Shown in pieces: positions 1 to 9,090 of a stretch of 64,000 bases of DNA (its first letter is position 1; each line of letters begins with the position of its first letter). The stretch comes from Clostridia bacterium UC5.1-1E11 (GTDB lineage: Bacteria; Bacillota; Clostridia; Oscillospirales; Acutalibacteraceae). The DNA is taken from NCBI GenBank assembly GCA_001305115.1, contig BCAA01000001.1, positions 299,298-363,297 on the forward strand, written 5' to 3'. A model generated the notes under the pieces. That model was not told the origin of the DNA. It saw only the letters and a program-made list of their open reading frames with translations, and searched no databases. Position numbers and translations under genes: made by a program.

Positions 1-2
1 AT

Positions 3-98
3 GTGGAATTCTTGATTTATGAAGGGGCCAATGCCATTGGCAAAGGCCGGGTGCTGGGCAGAACCGTTCCCTATAAAGTAAAGCAACGGAGAAAGTAG
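3..98 (+). CDS. 3' end of an unidentified gene, cut by the window edge
   Basis: An open frame enters from the left edge and stops at TAG 96-98. The last 31 residues include IYEGANAIGKGRVLG and end in a basic tail. The xxEGxxxIGKGxV pattern recalls the end of an EF-Tu-like beta-barrel, but the piece is too short to assign. The next gene starts 8 bases after the stop on the same strand, so it is probably part of the same array. Confidence 0.5.
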   Translation: MEFLIYEGANAIGKGRVLGRTVPYKVKQRRK

Positions 99-105
99 GC
101 GTCCT

Positions 106-1185
106 ATGTATGAAATTGGAACGATTGGCCGTTGGGAGACCCTCCCGGAAACGGCGGCCGCCATCTGTGACCATGACACTCCCAAGCTGGAGGCACTGCT
201 CCAAGGCGGGTTGAATCTCAATGCTCCCATCCAGCTCAGCGAATATATCAAGCTGATGCCGCTGGAGATCGCGGTTTTCCGGAATGATGTGCCGATGATC
301 CACTTCCTTCTGGAACATGGAGCTGACCCCGACCTAGCAGTGGAACAGCCACTGCTGCTCACCGCCATTCGCTGCTGTGCTCCGGATGTGGCATCCCTTT
401 TTGCTGGGCAGGCCACAAAATTCACTCCCGACCAGAAACGACGGGCTTTCGAGGAAGTTCGCTGGGGCAAGCGCCCGGAGAATATCCCCGTACTGGAGCA
501 GGCCGGGATCACGGTGGTTAAGTTCGGCGGCGAGGCGTTCCGGGCAGCTGTGTCCGATGGATACGCCGAGCTCGCCCAGCTGCTTCTGGAAAAAGGGGCG
601 GACATCAATTACCACAAGCCGGACATGGTGTTTCCTTACGCCTCCACCCCCGTCACCGAGGCCGCCCGCTCCAACGATTTTCCCATGGTGCGTTGGCTCG
701 TCGAACAAGGGGCGGACATCACCATTGCCGACAAGTATGGTGACCGCCCCTACACCGTAGCGGTTCAGGAGAAGAACCAGGAGATGGCCGACTACCTAAA
801 GGCCCTGGAACCGGAGGACTGGCACAACGAACAGGAAAAGGTCCGGCAGCTCATGCTTTACAAGCTGCCTGCCAAGCTGGTGGAATACTTAAAGGCCGGT
901 CCCCTGCGGCTGGAATTTCCGGAACAGGAACTGGTGAAATGGGCGGAGCTCTACTCCTTCATGGATGTGCAGGGAATGACCTGGAAGCGGAAGAAGCTGC
1001 TCTCCCTCATGGTGAAGATGGACAACTACAGCGACTTCTTGCTGCTGTGGAGCCCCAGGGACAAAAAGCTGTGGTATCTGGACATCGAGCACGAGGAATT
1101 CCACCCCCTGGCCAAATGGGACGACTTTATTGCAAACCCCGGTCGTTATCTCAATGGGATGGTTGAGGGTGAGTTTGAGGAATAA
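106..1185 (+). CDS. Ankyrin-repeat protein with SMI1/KNR4-like C-terminus
   Basis: This 359-residue protein shows ankyrin-type repeats with the LLxxGAD signature near residues 50-80, 142-170 and 180-225 (for example LLLEKGADIN and LVEQGADI). The last 95 residues, with a WSPRDKKLWYLDIEHEEFHPL stretch and a final xWxxFIxxPxxYL pattern, resemble the SUKH (SMI1/KNR4) fold. Ankyrin and SUKH proteins are common in poly-immunity loci, where they are thought to bind and neutralise incoming toxins in the cytosol. There is no signal peptide or membrane segment. It starts 8 bases after the preceding stop and is followed by a similar gene after 11 bases, so co-transcription is likely. The toxin partner is unknown. 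Confidence 0.75.
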   Translation: MYEIGTIGRWETLPETAAAICDHDTPKLEALLQGGLNLNAPIQLSEYIKLMPLEIAVFRNDVPMIHFLLEHGADPDLAVEQPLLLTAIRCCAPDVASLFAGQATKFTPDQKRRAFEEVRWGKRPENIPVLEQAGITVVKFGGEAFRAAVSDGYAELAQLLLEKGADINYHKPDMVFPYASTPVTEAARSNDFPMVRWLVEQGADITIADKYGDRPYTVAVQEKNQEMADYLKALEPEDWHNEQEKVRQLMLYKLPAKLVEYLKAGPLRLEFPEQELVKWAELYSFMDVQGMTWKRKKLLSLMVKMDNYSDFLLLWSPRDKKLWYLDIEHEEFHPLAKWDDFIANPGRYLNGMVEGEFEE

Positions 1186-1196
1186 GGAGCAAGGCC

Positions 1197-1817
1197 ATGA
1201 CATCAATAGACTTTCTGAACAAGGTACATAAAAGCCTGGATTCGCAGGAATACCGGCTCTCTTTTTCACCGGCCAAGTCCAAGAACTATATGCTGTACTG
1301 CAACGGCAACTTTATCGGCGGCCTGTTCGATGAGGAGCTGTGTTTCGTCTATGCCAATGGTGTGAGCGAACTGCTGGGGCGGCCGGACCCCATCTACCGC
1401 GGCTACTCCAGCACCGCCCAACATAGGATGCTGGTGATTCCAGAGGAACATTGGGAGAAGGCGCTGAAACTGCTCTATGCCGAGAAATTTGACTGGAACC
1501 GTTTGGTGTATGACATCACCTATACCAGCATCGGCGCGGCTGTAGTGGAGGATTTCTACGATGAGAATGTGGTGTTCCTTCGGTTCTGCTTTGAAAAGGA
1601 ACTACTGAAAAAGAATCCTCTGGACCGGCAGGGCCGTATCCTTCGGATGGTCTATATCAACCAGGACCTGACAGAAGCGGGCAAATATCTGTTTCCCAGA
1701 CTGCTGCACAAATTCCTTGCTTTTTCAGATCGCAACGGGAAAACCAGTCTGGAAACCATGCTGAAACGGTGGTACACCGCGCTGGAGAAGGAATACCGCA
1801 GCCAGACAGAGGGATAA
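1197..1817 (+). CDS. Hypothetical immunity-array protein (TfoX-N-like first half)
   Basis: The product has 206 residues. The first 90 residues have a YCNGNFIGGLFDEELCFVYA segment followed by a partly conserved glycine/proline pattern that resembles the TfoX N-terminal domain. The second half is unrecognised and rich in aromatic and charged residues. It is soluble, with no signal peptide. An AGGAGxAAGG-like site (AAGGAGCAAGGCC) lies just upstream of ATG 1197. Its place between an ankyrin protein and another unknown soluble protein suggests an immunity role, but this is inference from context only. Confidence 0.6.
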   Translation: MTSIDFLNKVHKSLDSQEYRLSFSPAKSKNYMLYCNGNFIGGLFDEELCFVYANGVSELLGRPDPIYRGYSSTAQHRMLVIPEEHWEKALKLLYAEKFDWNRLVYDITYTSIGAAVVEDFYDENVVFLRFCFEKELLKKNPLDRQGRILRMVYINQDLTEAGKYLFPRLLHKFLAFSDRNGKTSLETMLKRWYTALEKEYRSQTEG

Positions 1818-1830
1818 GGAGGAAAGCGGC

Positions 1831-2424
1831 ATGACAGAAGAAAATAGAACCTATATCACCCATCTCAAGGTCGCTGATGTCCCGTGGCATCGGCTCACCA
1901 CAGCCTATGGCCGGGGGACGGATTTTCCCGCTCACCTGGCGGTGCTGGAGCAGATGAAAAATCCGAAAGCAGTCAAAAAGGCCCTTTACAAGCTCACCGC
2001 CAATATGGAGCACCAGAGTACCCTGTGGCACGCCACCCCTTTCGGCATGGTGTTCCTGAGCCGGATTCTGGAGAAGGCCCTTACAGAGAGCGGCCAGAAC
2101 CCCGTAGCCCATTTCCTTGCCGGGGAGCTGCTGGACTTCTTTGCCTGTATCCTCCAGTGCTTCCACGATGGAGATAGGATGGAACACGCCGACCCGCTGC
2201 CTCTGTTCTCCGACTTGCTGAAGGAAGAATATCTGTGGTCGGAGGAATATGACGAGGAAGAAGACGAGATGCGCTACGAGGAGGACGAAGTCTTCCCCGC
2301 GGACTTGTTTTACAGCTTCTATTACTACTCCTGGCAGGCGGTGCTGGCTTACCGGGGCGCACTGGAGCAGGAAGTTTCTCCGGAGTTTGCCCCCAAGATG
2401 GCGGCAGTTCTGGAAGGGCTGTAA
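1831..2424 (+). CDS. Hypothetical acidic helical protein
   Basis: I do not recognise this 197-residue protein. It looks all-helical, with a very acidic stretch near residues 135-152 (runs of E and D). It has no signal peptide or membrane segment. GGAGG is present 8 bases before ATG 1831. It sits 13 bases after one array gene and 14 bases before the next, so it is probably in the same transcript. An anti-toxin role is possible from context alone. Confidence 0.6.
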   Translation: MTEENRTYITHLKVADVPWHRLTTAYGRGTDFPAHLAVLEQMKNPKAVKKALYKLTANMEHQSTLWHATPFGMVFLSRILEKALTESGQNPVAHFLAGELLDFFACILQCFHDGDRMEHADPLPLFSDLLKEEYLWSEEYDEEEDEMRYEEDEVFPADLFYSFYYYSWQAVLAYRGALEQEVSPEFAPKMAAVLEGL

Positions 2425-2438
2425 AGGAGGTTGCGCCG

Positions 2439-3278
2439 ATGTTTGAGGAATTCTATGAGATGTACGAACCCGAGGAGCAGGAAGTGGTCGCTCTGATCAA
2501 TCGCTGCATTGGGGGCGGATATAACTGGAAAGGCAACTTTTGGGAAATGACCGTTGTGACACTGGGCATGGTGTTCTGTGACACCGGCAAGGTCATCACC
2601 AAAGAGGAGCGGCTGGATTGGCCGGTCACCGATGAGGAACGCAATAGCGACAAGGGCTGGGGACGCTTTCAAAGCGAGCAGATCTGCCGCCTCAAAATCC
2701 GCCGGATGAAGGAAGAATGGGCAAAGGGTCTGGTGGTGCGGCCCTGGTGTATCTCCCAGGTGGTCAAGGCCCATGAGGTCTGCCCGGAGCTTCAAGCCAT
2801 TCTGGACGAATACTACAAGCCGGTGGTTGTCCAGGACGAGGTGCTGGGTGAGCTGACGCTGAACAAGGACTATGATACCTTTGAGGGCGAGATACAGTGG
2901 TGCGGAAAAGATGTGAATCTTTCTCTGGAGGTCAATGCCGAGAGCAAGCCCTCCTGGACCCGCGCACGCAGCGCCGCCAAGAAACTGCTGGCCGACTGCG
3001 AAACCTGGGACAAGGCCATGCGGGAGTTTGCGGCCAAGAGTCTGACCGGGCTTGCCAACGACTGGCTCTCCCAGGATGAGGAAAATCCCCGCAATCCGGA
3101 AACAGACCCCATCACAGAGGAAGAACTTGCCCGGCGAATCAGCCTGATCGACCTGATCGTCACCTCCGGCGGCAGCTTCACCGCCTATTTTGACTGCGAT
3201 GAGATGTTCACCGACCATGCGGTGGTGGTCTATGGCTCCATGAAAAAGGGCGTCAAAGATGCCTACATTGAGGGGTAA
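2439..3278 (+). CDS. DUF2262-domain protein
   Basis: This 279-residue soluble protein has a C-terminal half (from about residue 130) with the DUF2262 layout. That layout is LGELTLNKDYDTFEGEI, then WCGKDVNLSLE, a helical segment with LANDWL, PITEEELARRISL, and a final acidic segment with HAVVVYGSMKKG. DUF2262 proteins occur repeatedly in immunity and poly-immunity loci and have no established enzymatic activity. The N-terminal 120 residues carry paired Trp/Arg motifs and are not assigned. AAAGGAGG precedes ATG 2439. Confidence 0.75.
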   Translation: MFEEFYEMYEPEEQEVVALINRCIGGGYNWKGNFWEMTVVTLGMVFCDTGKVITKEERLDWPVTDEERNSDKGWGRFQSEQICRLKIRRMKEEWAKGLVVRPWCISQVVKAHEVCPELQAILDEYYKPVVVQDEVLGELTLNKDYDTFEGEIQWCGKDVNLSLEVNAESKPSWTRARSAAKKLLADCETWDKAMREFAAKSLTGLANDWLSQDEENPRNPETDPITEEELARRISLIDLIVTSGGSFTAYFDCDEMFTDHAVVVYGSMKKGVKDAYIEG

Positions 3279-3288
3279 GGGATTGCCT

Positions 3289-3651
3289 ATGAAACTATAT
3301 GCGTATTGGCTTGGGCTGCATCCCCTTGATTGGGAATTCTGCTTTATGCCGGTATAAGCCTATAAAAGCTTCATCACAGAGCAGTATCATAAAAACCCCG
3401 CTTTTTACAACATTTCAGCGGGTTCCATTGAGCAGGTATTGGCACACATTGATGCCATTTTATCTGCTGCCATGGAGGATTGGAATGAAACCACGAACCA
3501 TGCTGCCCTGCGCTGCCCCCCAATGATCTTTCCTCTCCCCAAGGGCCAGGAAAGCAATGCGGCGGAATTTGCTATCATTCTCAAGATGGATCATGACGGC
3601 GATACGGTAGTCTATTCGCCAATTCCATTGCCCCATCTGGAAAACCAATGA
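3289..3651 (+). pseudogene. Small array gene interrupted by one in-frame TAA
   Basis: A frame of 120 sense codons runs from ATG 3289 (MKLYAYWLGLHPLDWEFCFM) to TGA 3649-3651. It is broken only by TAA at 3355-3357 (codon 23). The frame is the same on both sides, so this is a substitution and not a frameshift. CAA (Gln) to TAA is the simplest single change. Downstream residues (AYKSFITEQYHKNP, then LAHIDAILSAAMEDWNET) read as normal protein. I do not recognise the family. A restart at TTG 3439 would give a 70-residue product. It is either a pseudogene or a base error. Confidence 0.6.
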
Positions 3652-3663
3652 GGAGGTGTATCT

Positions 3664-4167
3664 ATGAAACTGAATTGCAAACGCATTGATTTTACATACA
3701 CGCCCGGTGAGGAGATCTTCACCTTTCCCGAGGACACGGGACTGCCCTTCCTCTTCGATGTAGAGGAGGAACTGACCGACAATCCTGCCGCCATGGATGC
3801 GGTGGGAGAAATGCTGGACGAGGCGGAGAAATTGGCGGAAAAGGCCAAGGCCGCCCTCAAAGCGGCACTGGCGGACGAGGACAGCCCCTGCCACGGCATC
3901 GTGACATTTTTCATGGAGTTCCACCGGGACGAAGTAGACGCCGATATCGCGGCAGAGCTCTTTCCGGGAACCGACCCGGCCAAGCTGTCCTTTGCCGAGA
4001 TGGTGGACTTTTTGCGGCTCAAGCGTTTTGGCAGCTTGGTGGATGGCGAGGACGAGCAGCAGGCTTTTATTCTGGACCTTTCCTTCAACCCGGAGATCAC
4101 CGACGAGCTGATGGTGGTCTACTTTGACTTGAATAAGGAGATTTTCTGCATCACCCATGAAAGCTAA
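3664..4167 (+). CDS. DUF2004-like protein
   Basis: This 167-residue acidic soluble protein has a central helical segment rich in Ala, Glu and Lys (residues 40-80), then ITFFMEF-type and LRLKRFGSL motifs. It ends DLSFNPEITDELMVVYFDL, a pattern I associate with DUF2004. Function is unknown; it is recurrent in clostridial immunity-type arrays. AGGAGG precedes ATG 3664. Its end overlaps the next gene by 11 bases, which suggests translational coupling. Confidence 0.65.
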   Translation: MKLNCKRIDFTYTPGEEIFTFPEDTGLPFLFDVEEELTDNPAAMDAVGEMLDEAEKLAEKAKAALKAALADEDSPCHGIVTFFMEFHRDEVDADIAAELFPGTDPAKLSFAEMVDFLRLKRFGSLVDGEDEQQAFILDLSFNPEITDELMVVYFDLNKEIFCITHES

Positions 4168-4480
4168 ATTTGTTGCTTGTATTTTCGATCCGGAGCCTAC
4201 CCAGTGGGGGCTGCGGGGCGACCCGTTTCTGTGGCGGCTTCTAAAGGAGCGGTATCAGACAATGGAACTGTCGTATTCCCCCAGAGTTCTCCGGGAGGAG
4301 ATCCTCCGCATCTTTGCGGATTTGACCGGCGAACTGCCTGCGCCGGGCAAGCAGTACTATGTTAAGCAGTTTACCAAAACGCATGTGGGAATGTCCACTG
4401 GCTGGGTAAGCGGAGACTTTTGGCAGGCTACGGCAATCCCGCTGTTGATGGAGCGGTTGGAGCAGGCCAACCGTTCGTAG
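4157..4480 (+). CDS. Hypothetical small array protein
   Basis: The product has 107 residues, starting MKAKFVACIFDPEPTQWGLR. The residues near 60-95 (GKQYYVKQFTKTHVGMSTG, then WVSGDFW) suggest an alpha/beta fold. No known domain was recognised. The start overlaps the end of the preceding gene (ATG 4157 against stop 4165-4167), so expression is probably coupled. No signal peptide is present. Confidence 0.6.
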   Translation: MKAKFVACIFDPEPTQWGLRGDPFLWRLLKERYQTMELSYSPRVLREEILRIFADLTGELPAPGKQYYVKQFTKTHVGMSTGWVSGDFWQATAIPLLMERLEQANRS

Positions 4481-4506
4481 AACGGCGCTAAGAAGGAGGC
4501 GCGGCG

Positions 4507-5103
4507 ATGAAACAGAATGGCAATTGGTCCAAAGATCTGCCCTCGCTTCTGGTCCAGCAGGTCCGTCTGCAATGGTATAAAGACTGCCGGGGCGGAAATG
4601 CCGCTGTGCAGCGGAACCAGTACCCCAGAGCCATGCGGCTACCAAAGAATTTCTTCTCCTATTATCCCTTTGGACTGCCCATACACTTCGCATCTGTCGT
4701 GCAAAGGCCCGACGGGTTTCATATCGAAAAGGACTGCCGCAGGCTGATAAAGTGGAAGGCGGACAGCACAATGCGCCTCCAGCCCTTTGAACTCACCCAG
4801 CGGGAGAGCGGAGTCCAGGTGCGATACCGCTATGACTGGCACATCGGCGCAATTCCAGAGCGATATACCTATGATAAGACCGGGCAGAAGCTCCCGCTCC
4901 TTGAGTTGGCACTGGATTTGTCCCCCGGCGATTATGGGCGGGCCATCTGCAATGGGCGGTTCCGGGACTGGGATACCGGGATCTGGTATTATGCGCTGGA
5001 TATTTTGAATGTGCTCCTGCCTGCAGCCCCCACCAACGCATTGACCAGTTTTATGGACAGAGAACCCAGTAAGGTATATACACAAATCGACCGGCTGTGG
5101 TAA
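4507..5103 (+). CDS. Hypothetical array protein, 198 residues
   Basis: I do not recognise this protein. It is rich in Trp, Tyr and Arg, with a beta-rich middle (YRYDWHIGAIPERYTYDK, near residues 115-135). The C-terminal segment has WDTGIWYYALDILNVLLP. It is probably soluble. AAGGAGGCGCGGCG gives a good ribosome-binding site before ATG 4507. Its position inside the array is the only functional hint. Confidence 0.55.
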   Translation: MKQNGNWSKDLPSLLVQQVRLQWYKDCRGGNAAVQRNQYPRAMRLPKNFFSYYPFGLPIHFASVVQRPDGFHIEKDCRRLIKWKADSTMRLQPFELTQRESGVQVRYRYDWHIGAIPERYTYDKTGQKLPLLELALDLSPGDYGRAICNGRFRDWDTGIWYYALDILNVLLPAAPTNALTSFMDREPSKVYTQIDRLW

Positions 5104-5125
5104 CGAAAGACAGGTGGATCACACG

Positions 5126-5761
5126 ATGCTTTCCACAAAAGATTTATCCAATTTGCCCAATGCGGAACGCCTGAAAACCTTCTGCAAAGGGCTTGCGGCC
5201 CTGGATATCATCATGCTGGAGGAGGAATGGAGCTTCATCCGCCGCTATACCTACAATCCTGCATGGCGAAAAGGCAAGGAGGCTTTCTTTGCCACCGATG
5301 GCAGCGATCAGAGTATGATTGTTATGTTTGCACCGGAAGGCTGCGTCATCAATGGCGTGGATTCCGAACTCTACGACTGGGAGAAAAAACTCCCACGAAT
5401 TGAAGACCTGATAGATGGAATGTCCCCTGTTCTGCAAAAGCTCATGTCCAGCCGGGAAGTCAAAAAGATGAAAAGTACCTTCTGCGTCTGGACGGAAGAC
5501 GGAGTCACCTGGCGCTGCAATCCCATGGACGGCAAGGACGCTTCCAAAGACCTGCTCCCCATGATTGACGGCGATCCCCAGACCTATGTGGAGTACGGGA
5601 AATGGTTTTATCCCGCCGACCTGCCCTTGGAAGCTGTGCGCCAGCTCGCGGACGGGGCGCCGGTGACAAAGGAACTGGCCGCCGCGCTGAACCCCAAGCG
5701 CAGCGACTGGGAGGAAATCAAGATGGGTCTGGATAAAATCGGGTATCCAAATGAACTTTGA
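5126..5761 (+). CDS. Hypothetical array protein, 211 residues
   Basis: ATG 5126 is preferred over an in-frame GTG at 5114 because AGGTGG lies about 9 bases before it. The product is soluble. Its central segment (MIVMFAPEGCVINGVDSELYDWEK, split here as MIVMFAPEGCVING and DSELYDW) and a later STFCVWTEDGVTWRC segment look like a curved beta-sheet immunity fold. The C-terminus has AAALNPKRSDWEEI. No named domain was identified. The next gene starts 20 bases after its stop. Confidence 0.6.
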   Translation: MLSTKDLSNLPNAERLKTFCKGLAALDIIMLEEEWSFIRRYTYNPAWRKGKEAFFATDGSDQSMIVMFAPEGCVINGVDSELYDWEKKLPRIEDLIDGMSPVLQKLMSSREVKKMKSTFCVWTEDGVTWRCNPMDGKDASKDLLPMIDGDPQTYVEYGKWFYPADLPLEAVRQLADGAPVTKELAAALNPKRSDWEEIKMGLDKIGYPNEL

Positions 5762-5781
5762 TAGAATGATTGGAGAGCGCG

Positions 5782-6327
5782 ATGATGGATACAAATTTCA
5801 ATCCGATCCTTTACCAGTTTGAAATGCTGTCCCTTGTGAATGCCGCTATAAAAAAGCTGAAAGCGGAACATCCGGATTACGAAGTGTTCACCATGAGCCT
5901 GACAACGGACTTCACCTCCGGGGTGAGCGCCGTCCACTTTGACAGCCGAGCCTCCTCAGAGCGGTATCTCAAAAAGGAAGCAGAACAGTATCAGAAGTAT
6001 TTACAGGCTGGCAATCCGGGTATGGCTGAGATGTACGCCCCTACTGGAGAAATTCGGATTACCAATCCTGCGGATTTTGAACTTCCATTCTACGCAGAGA
6101 TTCAAAATGAATCCTTCCCTTTGGATTTCGAGGAGGAACAGGAGGACGAAGATTCCGAGTTGGAAGATGAGGCGTCATCCTTCTACTGGGAGGAGGCCAC
6201 CCCGATTCTGAAACAGGTCGCCGCTGTAGCTTATCGAACAGCCAAATCAGAACTGAAAGTGGATGCAGATGCATTTGAGGTCAGTTACAACGGCCCGGAG
6301 GATTGGTATTACCCGCTTGAGCAATAA
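5782..6327 (+). CDS. Hypothetical array protein, 181 residues
   Basis: ATG 5782 follows GGAGAGCGCG; a second ATG comes immediately after. The N-terminal half is helical. An acidic linker (EEEQEDEDSELEDE, near residues 120-135) precedes a C-terminal helix and an ending with YNGPEDWYYPLEQ. The protein is soluble and unrecognised. Its stop overlaps an alternative start of the SUKH-3 gene downstream. Confidence 0.6.
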   Translation: MMDTNFNPILYQFEMLSLVNAAIKKLKAEHPDYEVFTMSLTTDFTSGVSAVHFDSRASSERYLKKEAEQYQKYLQAGNPGMAEMYAPTGEIRITNPADFELPFYAEIQNESFPLDFEEEQEDEDSELEDEASSFYWEEATPILKQVAAVAYRTAKSELKVDADAFEVSYNGPEDWYYPLEQ

Positions 6328-6338
6328 TGGAGGTTGCT

Positions 6339-6893
6339 ATGACAAAAGAACGCATCCCCATCTCCGGCGATCTCAAAAGCAAGGTCAGGCAGCTGATGGA
6401 ATACGCCGGATGGCGGGAAGGACGAAAAGTGGACATCTCCATTGCGGAGCAGTATTACGCTACCCACGGCGTCCCTATGATGAAAGCCACCCAGCGGTTT
6501 TACCGCAAGTATTTCGGCCTGTGCTGTGAGTGGTACTTGGAGCAGAAAAAACTAAACTGGGCGGCTGACTTTCAGTTCGCTCTGTTCCCTTACCTGGTCA
6601 ACGGGATCAAAAACCATTTGGAGGACGCCTATTTCCGGGATATGTCCGGATGCGAGCTGGCAGAGGTCGAACAGGCTGCCGGCCAGAAGTGCCAGCCCAT
6701 TGGTCATATCGGCTACTACTACCCGGCAGAGGTCTGGATTTCGGAGTATGGGAAACTGTACGCAAAATATGAGTACCAGGACGAAATTGAATGCTTTCCC
6801 GATGTGTTTGCCCTGATCGAACGGGATCTGCGGCAGTGCAAATTTAATTCCGCCGCCATGAAAACCGTGGAGGCACTGGATGGAAAGCTGTGA
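6339..6893 (+). CDS. SUKH-3-like immunity protein
   Basis: This 184-residue protein has an N-terminal pattern of LMEYAGWREGRKVDIS, then a helix with YRKYFGL, a middle segment with AGQKCQPIGHIG, and a later VWISEYGKLY segment. This order matches SUKH-3, a clade of the SUKH (SMI1/KNR4) superfamily whose members act as immunity proteins to diverse nuclease toxins. ATG 6339 is preferred over 6327 because GGAGG sits 6 bases upstream. It is soluble. The cognate toxin is not in this window. Confidence 0.75.
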   Translation: MTKERIPISGDLKSKVRQLMEYAGWREGRKVDISIAEQYYATHGVPMMKATQRFYRKYFGLCCEWYLEQKKLNWAADFQFALFPYLVNGIKNHLEDAYFRDMSGCELAEVEQAAGQKCQPIGHIGYYYPAEVWISEYGKLYAKYEYQDEIECFPDVFALIERDLRQCKFNSAAMKTVEALDGKL

Positions 6894-6916
6894 GAACGCA
6901 ACAAGGAGGAACCGCC

Positions 6917-7764
6917 ATGAGCATGAAAGAAAAATTGGAGTCGTTGGGCAAAAATAGCATTCAGCTGAAAATCGCCAGAAAAGAAACATATAAGCTGGGC
7001 GCCACCCGTTTCGGCGGGAAACCGGATGTGCCGCCGGACTTCATTTGGCCCACCTATGAGGGCGAGAGCTACGACCATGTGGTGAAGGACCGCCCCCTCA
7101 CCTTCCTGGCTCAGCTGAACTGTGCGGAGCTGGCCCAGTTTGACGCGGAGCATCTTCTACCTGACCACGGCCTGCTCTCCTTCTTTTATGAGACGGACAC
7201 CCAGTGCTGGGGCTATGACCCCAAAGATAAGGCTGCGCCCGCGTCTACTGGTTCGAGGACAGTTCCGCGCTGTCCGCCGCAAGCTTTCCCGCGGATATGG
7301 AGGAAGATTTCAAGTTTCCTATGGTCAAGATCAAGCTGGATTCAAAACCCTCCTATCCTTCCTGGCAGGACTTCAGCGAGGTGTTCCCGGACGAGAAGGA
7401 TGACGACGCCTTCAACAATGCCTGGGATGAGCTGACCGTCAAGGCCCCAGAGGACCCGGAGGATCGTTCCCAGCTGCTGGGCTGGCCCGATGTGATCCAG
7501 AACAGTATGTTCAGTGAGTGTGATCTGGTGACCCAGGGCTACTATCTGGGCAACGGCTGGATCAAGATTCCGAAAGAGGTCAGCCAACGGGCAAAGGAGA
7601 GCGCTCTTGACCGCTGGATGTTGCTGCTCCAGCTGGATACCGTGGAGTGCGGCGACTTTGAGCTGATGTTCGGGGACTGCGGGCACATCTATTTCTACAT
7701 CACCAAAGAGGATCTGGCCGCCCGCCGCTTTGACCGTGTATGGCTGATTCTCCAGTGCTGCTAA
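6917..7764 (+). CDS. DUF1963 (YwqG-like) protein, one frameshift
   Basis: Repaired, this is about 282 residues, the usual length for DUF1963. The first part (GATRFGGKPDVPPDFIWPTY, then LTFLAQLNCAEL and GLLSFFYE) and the second part (PSYPSWQDF, LLGWPDVIQ, FDRVWLILQCC) are both typical of YwqG-like proteins. They lie in different frames. The break is near 7233, where AAGGCTGC should read AAGGGCTGC, giving KGCARVYWFED: one G is missing from a G run. DUF1963 proteins are frequent in immunity loci. AAGGAGG precedes ATG 6917. Confidence 0.8.
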
Positions 7765-7776
7765 GGAGCGACCAAA

Positions 7777-8515
7777 ATGTTGCGCCCTATTACCAACACA
7801 GAGCCGGTGGACAACGAGTTCTTCCTTCGGGATGGAGCTGTTTATTTCTCCGGCCTGTATGAAAACGACCTGCTCAAAGGTGTTGCGCCCAAAGACTTCT
7901 GCTGTTGGCATTACTGGGGCAGATCTTCTACGGCCTGCTTTCTGGGCGGTATCCGCCTGCGTGGGGCGGACCCCACATCTTTTCAGGTGTTAAACTTTGC
8001 CTACGCTATGGACAAAACGGCAGTCTACACCACCAGCGGGAGAATCCCTAATGTAGATCTGGCAGCCTTTCAGGTGCTAGACAATGGTCGGAACGAATCG
8101 GGCGCGCCCCAGGGCTATGCAAAAGACAGCCGGCAGATCTACTTCCACAATGGGGACGGTAGGGTGAAAATCGTCAAGGGTGCGGAAGTTCCCACATTCT
8201 GCTCCTTGGGCGATACCTTCTTTGCCAGAGATCATAAACGGATCTATGCCTATGGAAAGCAGCTTCCCAAGGCGGATCTGGCATTCTGGGAACTGCTTCG
8301 TCACTGGTATTCCAGGGACGCTAGGCGGGTGTACTACCTCAACCGGGAGATCAAGGGGGCTGATCGGGACAGTTTTGCAGTATGCACCCCGCTGAACGCG
8401 CCCCCCGCTTTCCGACCATCTGGCCCGTGACAAAGACCATTTTTACCGGAACGATGAGAGGATAGAGGAACTGCTTTGGCTGGAACGGCTGCGCGAGATG
8501 ACCCAACAACCGTAA
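7777..8515 (+). CDS. DKNYY-family protein, one frameshift near its end
   Basis: The protein is built of repeats with the DKNYY pattern (YAMDKTAVYTTSGRIPNVDLAAF, here shown by YAMDKTAVY and IPNVDLAAFQVL, then YAKDSRQIYF and FARDHKRIYAYG). Each repeat follows the 'D-K/R-x-V-Y-Y-x-G' logic and is likely a beta-meander. Read literally it ends at 8430. Removing one C from the six-C run at 8401-8406 restores PPLSDHLARDKDHFY and a stop at 8513-8515, about 245 residues. DKNYY proteins are common in poly-immunity arrays. A second DKNYY gene lies at 11910-12644. Confidence 0.75.
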
Positions 8516-8532
8516 AGGAAGGAAAAACAGCT

Positions 8533-9078
8533 ATGGACTATTTGAAGATACTGCGTGAAGACCCTGATTTAGCGGATGAATTTGATTCTCTTTTTGACTT
8601 CTTCCTGCTGGATGAGCTATCCCCACGGGATGACGCGGACGGCCGATGCACCTTTTCCCTGCCCGGCATGGCGTTTGCTAGAGATGGCTCCGGCGGGGAA
8701 TACCATCTGTTGGAGGATGGCTCCATCGGCTATAACAGCAGTGAAGGTGAGACGGGCCGTCTGGCAGAGAATATGGACGAGCTCTTTTCTCTGCTTGTAA
8801 ACTGTATCTGCTGGCAGGACTGCTGTGACGCAAAGCAGTATTTGGATTCCAAAACATTGGAGGAATATGGGCAGAAGCAGCGCGTTATCAACTTAGAAGA
8901 TATTGATGTGGACATCTGGCGGCGGGTTGCCAATGTCTTGGGGATTTCTGTGGACAAGGAGCTGGCCCCTGTTCTGGAGCGGTTTCGCAAAGCAACACAG
9001 CGCCAGCCCCTGTATCAGTGTGTTTTCCATGAGGACGACGGAAGCCTGACCGAATCCTACGGCCTGATGTTTGAATAG
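8533..9078 (+). CDS. SUKH/SMI1-like hypothetical protein
   Basis: This 181-residue acidic protein starts at ATG 8533; AAGGAAGG lies about 14 bases upstream. Residues 55-85 (YHLLEDGSIGYNSSEGETGRLA, of which EDGSIGYNSSEGETG is the core) resemble the SUKH core in which a strand carrying 'DGS..Y' is followed by an acidic loop. The assignment is tentative. The rest is helical, including WRRVANVLGI. It has no signal peptide and starts 17 bases after the repaired end of the DKNYY gene. Confidence 0.6.
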   Translation: MDYLKILREDPDLADEFDSLFDFFLLDELSPRDDADGRCTFSLPGMAFARDGSGGEYHLLEDGSIGYNSSEGETGRLAENMDELFSLLVNCICWQDCCDAKQYLDSKTLEEYGQKQRVINLEDIDVDIWRRVANVLGISVDKELAPVLERFRKATQRQPLYQCVFHEDDGSLTESYGLMFE

Positions 9079-9090
9079 AAAGGGAAGCAA